Part shown: one piece after another, positions 16,086 to 22,800 of the stretch
How the letters are laid out: each line of letters opens with the position of its first letter
How positions within the stretch are numbered: the stretch's first letter is position 1
DNA from: Coriobacteriia bacterium
GTDB lineage: Bacteria; Actinomycetota; Coriobacteriia; WRKU01; WQUG01
Assembly: GCA_009784345.1 (NCBI GenBank)
Contig: WRBW01000008.1
Location: 1-33,115 of the forward strand
DNA length: 33,115 nucleotides
Reading direction: 5' to 3'
Notes under the pieces: generated by a model
What the model was told of the DNA's origin: nothing
The model's database searches: none
The model's input: only the letters and a program-made list of their open reading frames with translations
Made by a program: the position numbers and the translations under genes

Positions 16086-16532
16086 GTGAACTGCCCCAAG
16101 TGTGGAAGTGTTGACAACAAAGTAATCGATTCGCGCAGCAGTGAGGCGCAAGACGCCATTCGCCGCCGCCGCGAGTGCCTCGAATGCGGCACCCGCTTTA
16201 CCACCTATGAGCGTCGTGAAGAGCAGCCACTGGTTGTGATAAAGCGCGACGGTACCCGTGAACAATTTGAATTCCAGAAGCTGCGTCGCGGCCTGATGGT
16301 TGCTGCTGCAAAGCGCCCCATTTCAGGTGACGACATCGACGCGCTCATTAATGACATACGCGACAACCTGCAAAGCTCCTTTCGCTTTGAAGTGGACTCT
16401 GCCACGCTGGGCGACATGGTGCTGCTACGTCTGAAAAACCTCGACGCCGTTGCCTACGTGCGCTTTGCCAGCGTCTACAAAGACTTTCGCACCGTCGAAG
16501 AGTTCACCGGCGAGCTCGAAGGACTGTCCTAA
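16086..16532 (+). CDS. nrdR: Transcriptional repressor NrdR
   Basis: Zinc-finger plus ATP-cone repressor that senses ATP/dATP and controls ribonucleotide reductase genes. The 148-aa product has the zinc ribbon MNCPKCG ... RRRECLECGTRFTTYERRE (two CxxC pairs) and an ATP-cone from about residue 49 (VVIKRDGTREQFEFQKLRRGL). GTG 16086 is the start, with GAGGAG at 16074-16079. Its stop is directly followed by the dut ATG (TAAATG). With dut downstream, the pair links control of dNTP supply and dUTP removal. Confidence 0.97.
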   Translation: MNCPKCGSVDNKVIDSRSSEAQDAIRRRRECLECGTRFTTYERREEQPLVVIKRDGTREQFEFQKLRRGLMVAAAKRPISGDDIDALINDIRDNLQSSFRFEVDSATLGDMVLLRLKNLDAVAYVRFASVYKDFRTVEEFTGELEGLS

Positions 16533-16982
16533 ATGCCGCAAGCCATCGACCTAAAAGTTGCGCGTACTGACACGCGCGCCGTAGTACCTGCCTATTCCCG
16601 CGAAGGTGACGCGGGTCTTGACCTCTGTGCGCTTGATACACATACGATTGAGCCCTTTCAGCGCACCCTTATTGCCACGGGTATTCGCATGGCGATTCCT
16701 GCAGGATATGCCGGCCTTGTTTTGCCGCGTAGTGGGCACGCCCTGAAAAAGGGGCTGACCCTCGTCAATGCGCCCGGACTGATCGACGCCAATTATCGCG
16801 GTGACATTGGGATTATCGCCTACAACTCTGACCCAGAACATGCCATAGAAATTGCAGCGGGGGAGAGAGTGGCCCAGCTGCTGATACAGGAAGTGCCGCA
16901 GGTACAGGTCAGTGAATGTGAGATTTCGCAGCTCGATGATACCGTGCGTGGCGACGCAGGCTTTGGTTCAAGTGGTGCTTAG
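16533..16982 (+). CDS. dut: Deoxyuridine 5'-triphosphate nucleotidohydrolase (dUTPase)
   Basis: Trimeric dUTPase hydrolysing dUTP to dUMP and pyrophosphate, keeping uracil out of DNA. The 149-aa product shows the five family motifs in order: GDAGLDLCA (1), LPRSGHALKKG (2), NAPGLIDANYRGDIGIIAYN (3), GERVAQLLI (4) and the C-terminal Gly-rich DAGFGSSG (5), which closes over the active site. It begins on the base after the nrdR stop and ends on the base before rimO, so all three genes form one transcript with coupled translation. Confidence 0.96.
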   Translation: MPQAIDLKVARTDTRAVVPAYSREGDAGLDLCALDTHTIEPFQRTLIATGIRMAIPAGYAGLVLPRSGHALKKGLTLVNAPGLIDANYRGDIGIIAYNSDPEHAIEIAAGERVAQLLIQEVPQVQVSECEISQLDDTVRGDAGFGSSGA

Positions 16983-18485
16983 ATGATTTCAACCGTTGCC
17001 TTTACGACCTTGGGTTGTCCCAAAAACGAAGTAGATACCGACCTGATGCGGGCTGCTGTAGAGCGCGCAGGTTACTATACGCAGATCTATGATCCAGCTG
17101 ACGCGTCTCAGCTTGAGGGCGAGCTACCCGCTGCGATTGTGGTCAACACCTGCAGTTTTATTCAAGAGGCGACTGAAGCATCAATTGAAGCCATTTTCGA
17201 TGCTTTGAACATTGTCACCCCGCGTTCCGACGCGGGGTCTCTGCACCCTGCAGTGACTGACGGGCGAGCGGGGACGCTCGCCCTTACAAAGGTCGGGGTC
17301 AAGGGGGCGGGATCGCGTCCGGTGGTGATTGTGGCGGGCTGTATCGTGAATCGCTATGCAGATGAGCTCGCAGAAGAAATGCCCGAAGTTGCAGCCTTCA
17401 TAAGAGTAGGAGATTGCGACACCCTGGTCACGACGCTGACAACGCACCTGCCTCATCATGCAGAAGGTCCGCTCCAGCGTGTGGGCGAATCCGCACGCAG
17501 CTACCAGTATCTGCGTATTGCAGACGGCTGTGACCGCAAATGCACCTTCTGTACCATCCCTGCTATTCGCGGACCTTACACCTCCCGCAGCCCTGAGGAC
17601 ATATTGGATCAAGCGCGCAGACTCGTTGCGGCGGGCACGCGTGAACTGGTAGTCATCGCGCAAGACATTGGACGCTACGGCAGCGACTTCACCGCTGATT
17701 CTACCCTCGGCACTCCGCGCTCTGACGCGGGGTCGGGCGAGCGGGGACGCTCGCCCCTACATGAACTGCTGGAGCAGTTGGCGGTGATACCGGGTCTGGT
17801 CAGACTCCGCCTGATGTATCTGCAACCAGAAGGCCTGACCGATGAGCTGCTCGATGTCATGGCACGCCATGAAGCCATCGTCAACTACCTCGAGATTCCG
17901 CTGCAGCACGCATCCCCGCGCATCCTGAAGGCCATGGGCAGGCATCCGCGTGATGTCGCGGCCTTCCCGCAGCAACTGGAAAAGGCACGCGCCTTGCTGC
18001 CGGGCCTCACGGTCCGCACGACGCTTATCGCGGGCTTTCCTGCAGAAACACAGGAGGAGTTTGACCAGCTCTGCACCTTTGTCGAGGACTGCCAGTTCGA
18101 TTATGTGGGGGTCTTTCCCTATTCGCCCGAAGAGGGCACGCGGGCAGCGCAGCTGCCAGACCAGCTTGATGATGCCACCAGGCTCGAGCGCGCGCAGATT
18201 GTGCGCGACATTGCTGATGGCATCGGCTGGATACGCAGCTCAGAGCGGGTAGGGCAGACAGCGCAGGTTCTGGTAGAAGGCTACAGTGCAGACGAAGGGG
18301 TGCTCATCGCGCGCGCGGCCTTCCAGACGCCAGACATCGACGGCATCGTCCGCATCGACCTCGGTGACGAGGCAGAAAAGCTCAGCACTGAAGACTATCT
18401 GCAGAACTGGCACAATCGCTATCATGAGGTGCAGTTCACCGATACGATACTCTATGACATGGACGCAGTCCTGGTAGAGGTATAA
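16983..18485 (+). CDS. rimO: Ribosomal protein S12 methylthiotransferase RimO, with two in-frame repeat insertions
   Basis: Radical-SAM methylthiotransferase that modifies an aspartate of ribosomal protein S12. It has the N-terminal UPF0004 domain (TLGCPKNEVDTD, NTCSFIQEA, VAGCIVNRY: three cluster cysteines), the radical-SAM motif at C183, C187 and C190 (DGCDRKCTFCTIPAIRG), and a C-terminal TRAM domain. At 500 aa it is about 50-60 longer than usual. The excess lies at about residues 78-111, between the second and third UPF0004 cysteines, and about 235-258, after AQDIGRYGSDF. Both segments are encoded by palindromic repeats and both contain TPRSDAGS. All catalytic motifs survive, so the enzyme may still work, but folding tolerance of the inserts is unproven. 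Confidence 0.93.
   Translation: MISTVAFTTLGCPKNEVDTDLMRAAVERAGYYTQIYDPADASQLEGELPAAIVVNTCSFIQEATEASIEAIFDALNIVTPRSDAGSLHPAVTDGRAGTLALTKVGVKGAGSRPVVIVAGCIVNRYADELAEEMPEVAAFIRVGDCDTLVTTLTTHLPHHAEGPLQRVGESARSYQYLRIADGCDRKCTFCTIPAIRGPYTSRSPEDILDQARRLVAAGTRELVVIAQDIGRYGSDFTADSTLGTPRSDAGSGERGRSPLHELLEQLAVIPGLVRLRLMYLQPEGLTDELLDVMARHEAIVNYLEIPLQHASPRILKAMGRHPRDVAAFPQQLEKARALLPGLTVRTTLIAGFPAETQEEFDQLCTFVEDCQFDYVGVFPYSPEEGTRAAQLPDQLDDATRLERAQIVRDIADGIGWIRSSERVGQTAQVLVEGYSADEGVLIARAAFQTPDIDGIVRIDLGDEAEKLSTEDYLQNWHNRYHEVQFTDTILYDMDAVLVEV
17218..17287 (+). repeat. Palindromic repeat element, copy 1, in frame inside rimO
   Basis: There are two hairpins: CCCCGCGT (17218-17225) pairs with ACGCGGGG (17230-17237) around TCCG. 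GGGCGAGCG (17262-17270) pairs with CGCTCGCCC (17275-17283) around a GGGA tetraloop. Copy 2 at 17713-17760 carries both modules with the second core identical. It is translated in frame as part of a ~33-residue RimO insert. The look is that of dispersed REP-like intergenic palindromes. Confidence 0.8.
17713..17760 (+). repeat. Palindromic repeat element, copy 2, in frame inside rimO
   Basis: It has the same two modules as copy 1 but without the ~24-nt spacer: a CCGCG...CGCGG hairpin (about 17714-17731) and the identical 22-nt core at 17735-17756 with 9-bp stem and GGGA loop. The first module is read in the same frame as in copy 1 (TPRSDAGS). The core is read in a different frame (GERGRSP here, GRAGTLA in copy 1). 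Confidence 0.8.
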
Positions 18486-18496
18486 AATAGCTCATC

Positions 18497-19219
18497 ATGC
18501 CAGAAAAAAATCCCACAAAAAGCGCGGCACAGAGCGCAGAAAACCACACCAAAGAGGTCAGCGAAAAAGTCTTTCTAAAGCTGAGTCTCGCCAGCAAAAT
18601 CACGCTGGCACGGGTGCTCTTGATACCGCTCTTCCTGGCGGTCCTGCTGACCAGCTGGCCGCTGCTTTTTAGTGATTCGCAACTGGTTTTCTCGCTACAG
18701 CCCTGGATAGCAGCACTGGTCTTTATCTTGATTGCATCAACCGATGCTGTCGACGGCTACGTGGCTCGCAAACGTCGCGAGGTCACCACCTTTGGCAAGT
18801 TCATCGATCCACTCGCAGATAAGCTGCTGGTCACCGCGGCCCTCATGGCGCTGGTGCAAATGGGCGTGCTGCCTGCCTGGATTGCCTTTATCATCGTCGC
18901 CCGCGAGTTCATCGTCAGCGGGCTGCGTATGGTCGCATCAGCAAACGGCGCGGTTATCGACGCCTCGATGTTTGGCAAGGTAAAAACCTGGCTACAGTCG
19001 GTCGCCATTGTCATGTTCATCGTCAAAAATCACACTCAAGTCCTGGGCCTGCCCTTTGCCAGCGCCTTCGAGCAAGTCATTATGCTGCTTGCCTGGCTGG
19101 TCATGATTGCCGCGGTCGTTGCAACCGTGGGGTCCTTGTGGGACTACTATCGCAGGGTCAGTGAGTATCTAAATGGTCCTTGGGAAGGCGATGGGGAAGA
19201 AGAGGAGGGCGTCCAATAA
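18497..19219 (+). CDS. pgsA: CDP-diacylglycerol-glycerol-3-phosphate 3-phosphatidyltransferase
   Basis: Membrane enzyme making phosphatidylglycerophosphate, the precursor of phosphatidylglycerol and cardiolipin. The CDP-alcohol phosphatidyltransferase signature DX2DGX2ARX8GX3DX3D is complete from D83 to D108 (DAVDGYVARK...FGKFIDPLAD). About five hydrophobic helices surround it. The first ~30 residues are hydrophilic and charged, an extension relative to short PgsA proteins; the acidic tail ends GEEEEGVQ. ATG 18497 lies 11 bp after rimO. The ribosome site is poor, suggesting coupling to rimO. Its stop overlaps the next start (TAATG). Confidence 0.93.
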   Translation: MPEKNPTKSAAQSAENHTKEVSEKVFLKLSLASKITLARVLLIPLFLAVLLTSWPLLFSDSQLVFSLQPWIAALVFILIASTDAVDGYVARKRREVTTFGKFIDPLADKLLVTAALMALVQMGVLPAWIAFIIVAREFIVSGLRMVASANGAVIDASMFGKVKTWLQSVAIVMFIVKNHTQVLGLPFASAFEQVIMLLAWLVMIAAVVATVGSLWDYYRRVSEYLNGPWEGDGEEEEGVQ

Positions 19220-19464
19220 TGATGACTGAACTCTTAAATGACCTGCATCCCTTTATTATTGGTGGTGCCAGTGCCGGTGTCGTTATTTATCTAATATCGA
19301 ATGCCGTTCAAATCGCCGGGGTGCTGCGACTGTGCGACAAGATGGGCTTTTCGCGCACAAAGAAGTGGCTGCTTGCCGCACTGGTAATTATTCCCTTTGG
19401 TATGACCATTGCTCTGGCCGTCATTGCCTTTGATAAAGAGCACGCGCGCCGAGCAGCGCGTTAA
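19219..19464 (+). CDS. Small two-helix membrane protein, unknown
   Basis: The 81-aa protein starts at ATG 19219, overlapping the pgsA stop, with AGAGGAGGG at 19200-19208. ATG 19222 is equally possible; the frame is open further upstream but without support. Two hydrophobic segments (about residues 12-32, IIGGASAGVVIYLISNAVQIA, and 48-66, WLLAALVIIPFGMTIALAVIA) flank a basic loop (LCDKMGFSRTKK), and the tail is basic (EHARRAAR). No family is recognised. The tight coupling to pgsA suggests a membrane-associated role. It is the last gene of the housekeeping block. Confidence 0.75.
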   Translation: MMTELLNDLHPFIIGGASAGVVIYLISNAVQIAGVLRLCDKMGFSRTKKWLLAALVIIPFGMTIALAVIAFDKEHARRAAR

Positions 19465-19509
19465 GACCTAAGATCCTTCGCTGACGCTCAGGAAGTTGGG
19501 GGCGCGCCG
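19464..19509 (+). repeat. 46-bp direct repeat, copy 1
   Basis: It starts at the last base of the upstream stop codon. It matches 19522-19567 at 45 of 46 bases (T/C difference at 19496/19554), giving a 58-bp period. The centre (TCCT...AGGA around TGAC) can fold into an imperfect hairpin; the end is GC-rich (GGGGGCGCGCC). Similar CCTTCGCTGACGCTCAGG-type repeats are scattered between genes in many bacterial genomes (from memory). Confidence 0.85.
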
Positions 19510-19521
19510 CGCCGCGTGCTT

Positions 19522-19567
19522 AGACCTAAGATCCTTCGCTGACGCTCAGGAAGCTGGGGGCGCGCCG
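19522..19567 (+). repeat. 46-bp direct repeat, copy 2
   Basis: Second copy, one mismatch to copy 1. It lies between the end of the housekeeping block and the AT-rich control region of the first Fn3 protein. No transposase is present nearby. Confidence 0.85.
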
Positions 19568-19850
19568 AGCGCTAATTCGGGGCGCGGACCTGCGGGCAAG
19601 CGCATCACAATTGATTTTTTCATAAAATCTTCAAATCAGTAAACCTATGCTGGGTTCTATAGCAAGTGAATAGAAATTTTCACAATTGCATATTTTCCAT
19701 CCTTTCTAGCTGAATATCTCTTCATAAATCAATATTTCGTAAAATTCATGTCAAAATATTGTTGCCTTTCTATAAAAATTTTGTGATAATACTGTGGAGA
19801 CTTTCCCCTTAGTCTCATTTTCCCTATTGTAAGAGTAGTAAGGAATCGCC
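19568..19850 (+). promoter_or_regulatory. AT-rich control region and promoter of the first Fn3 surface protein
   Basis: After a short GC-rich stretch, bases about 19609-19800 are strikingly AT-rich compared with everything to the left. A good promoter is visible: TTGCCT (19762-19767), 17-bp spacer, GATAAT (19785-19790) with TG one base upstream. Transcription would start near 19797. AAGGAA at 19840-19845 is the ribosome site for ATG 19851. Several short inverted and A/T tracts upstream could bind regulators; none is recognised. Confidence 0.65.
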
Positions 19851-22800
19851 ATGCAACGCCATAAGCGCCTCATTGCCGCAATCACTCTGATTGCACTCCT
19901 TCCCATTTGGACGCTGTTACCCGCTACCGCCTACGCTGGTAGCAATGTCAGCTATATTGACGAAACAGGGACGACGCAAACAGTATCGACAACCACAGAC
20001 ATTACGACGGCTTCAACAGCCCTGGGTACTACGGGTACTACTACCTGGTATTCTGTACCTGCTGGCACCAGCGTCACGGTATCAAGCCGTATCGTCGTAT
20101 CAGGTGACGTTCGCCTGATTCTGATGGACGGCTCGACCTTTGATGCCTCGCAGGGTATTACGGTCTCTAACCCTGACAGCCTGACGGTCTATGCGCAGCA
20201 GGGGTCAGCAGGTAGCCCCGCGAATCTGGGCGCACTCACCACTGACCAGGGCTCCACGCCAGCCAGCATGGCAGGTATCGGTGGCGACGGATCAGCAAGC
20301 GCTGGTGACCCCCAGTCGATGGCAGGCACGATAACGCTCGTCGGTGGACGTATTACGGCCTACGGTGGTGACATGGGTGCGGGCATTGGTGGTGGCCGTG
20401 ATGGTAACGGCGGCACAACGACGATTTATGACGCCATTGTTAATGCCAGTGGCGCAAATGACAGTACCCTGCCAGGTGCCTATCGCGGTGCCGGTATCGG
20501 CGGCGGCGGCAACGGATCGGGCGGTACCATCGCCATTCATGGCGGTATCGTAAACGCCACAGGTGGCGGCTACGGTGGTGCCGGTATCGGTTCTGGTGGT
20601 TCATACTACAATCAAACAGGCGTGGCTGCTTCGGGTGGCACCATCCTGATTGACGGCGGTACTGTCACAGCTCGCGGTAATGACAGCGGCAACGGTGGTG
20701 GCGCCGGTATCGGTTCTGGTGGTGGAGACAGCTCAATCACGGGAACAGGTCCTTCGGGCGAGATCACCATTACGGCTTCGGCCAATGTCACCGCCTACGG
20801 TGGTAGCTGTCCTGCCAGCTATCCCAATAGTGCCGGCGGTGGTGCAGCTATCGGTTCTGGTGGTACGCTTGCTAATAATCAGCCTACCGGCGACGCCAGC
20901 ACGATCTTTATTGACATTCCTACCGCTAACCTCTCTGTCACGGCAGGCAGCGGTTATAGTAATGGACAAAACGGAGCACAGGTCGGTACGGGTGGCGGCA
21001 ACGACCCCAGCCTGCCCGGCATGCCAACCCTACCTACGGTTCCTACTGACATTACCGTCATTTCCAACAATACGACCGTGTGGGTCAAGTGGGATCCTAC
21101 CCAGTACACGGGTAAACCCATTACGGCTTACTTGGTTTCCTATGATGATGCGAACTGGCTTTCTGTCGGTCTGACCCAAATGGGTAACATCTTTACGGGT
21201 CTGACCAATGGCAGCACGGGTACTATCTGGGTGCGCGCAGAAAACGCCGACGGCATGGGTGCTATTCAGGCGGTCAACATAACCGCGGAAGCTCAGGTGC
21301 CAAACTACCCCGCAAACCTTGCCGCGACCGGTGGTACGCAAGAAGTAACCGTCAGCTGGGATGCGCCTAATACGATTTCAAATGTGCCCTATTATCCACC
21401 CAGCTCCAGTGATGGTTCTCCTGACGGTGGTAGCCCCATCACGGGATACAATGTCTACTATTCTACGGTTGACTGGGCTCCCTGGACTTTGGCAGGTACA
21501 ACTGACGCCAGCACCACCAGCTTTGACGTCACCGGTCTTGCCAACGACACAGAATACTATTTCTATGTAACCGCTGAAAACGCTGTGGGCGAGGGTCAAG
21601 TGCCTTATCCCACCGTATCAGCAATGACCTTCGATGTACCCGGGGCTGTTGCCACTTTTGATGTACACTCAGGTTCTGGCGGTCAAGACATAAAGGTCAG
21701 TTGGACGCCACCTGCCACCGATGGCGGAACTCCTGTGACCGATTATGTCATTTACTGGGGTACGGACATCTACAGCTGGACTTCTTCAGCCACGGTAGAT
21801 GCCTCGACCTTGTCCTATGATGTCAGCGGCTTAACAGAAGGACAGCCTTACTTTTTCAGTGTTGCTGCTGTCAATGCTGCTGGCTCAGGACCCCTATTCA
21901 CACCCGCGCTCGGTGCGACACCTGTAACGGTACCTTCAGCCCCGCAAAACCTTGCAGCCTCGCCCAGTGATAGCGCAGTCACGCTGACCTGGCATGCTCC
22001 TGCAGATGATGGCGGCACGGCAATTTTGTACTATGACCTGTCTTCTGATGGCGGTCAGTCCTGGACGGCCTCTGCGACAGCTGACACTATGAACTACACC
22101 TTCACGGGTCTGACCAACGGCAGCAGCTATGACCTTGCTGTGCGTGCAGTCAACGCGCAAGGACCATCTGCGGCAGCGCCCATCAGCGCAACACCGCTGT
22201 CCGTACCATCAATGGTCCAAAACTTTGTCGCACAGCCAGATCCACCTACGAGCTTTGACCTGAGCTGGGCAGCCCCCGCATCTGACGGTGGCAGTGCCAT
22301 CACGGGCTATGTCATATCTTGGTCTGATGACGGTGGCAGCACTTGGTCGGCACCTGTTAACCTCGATGCCAGCACGACCAGCTACACAGCGACCGGTCTG
22401 ACAGATGGGGTAGACTACACTTTCCAGATTTCAGCTACCAATGCCCTCGGGTCAAGTCCCGTTGCGCAGTCATCTGCAACAGATGCGACAGCTCCTGGTG
22501 CCGTGCAGGCCCTGACAGCAACACCTGCCGATTCTAGCGTTGCTCTGACCTGGCAGACTCCCGCTGATGACGGCGGCAGCCCCATTTTGTATTACGACAT
22601 CTCTACTGATGGTGGACTGTCTTGGACAGCTACGACTACGGCTACGAACTACACGGCAACTGGTCTGACCAACGGTACGAGCTATGACCTTTCCGTTCGT
22701 GCAGAGAATGCGGTTGAGGCAGGTCTTATATCTACGGTCACCACAACCCCCGCTACGGTACCATCAAGAGTCATGTCAGCCATTTGGTGGGATAGCGACT

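Noticed and set aside
16983-18485. rimO as a pseudogene because of two repeat insertions
   Set aside because: The reading frame is intact over 500 codons, all cluster cysteines and the TRAM end are present, so it is called a normal CDS with inserts.
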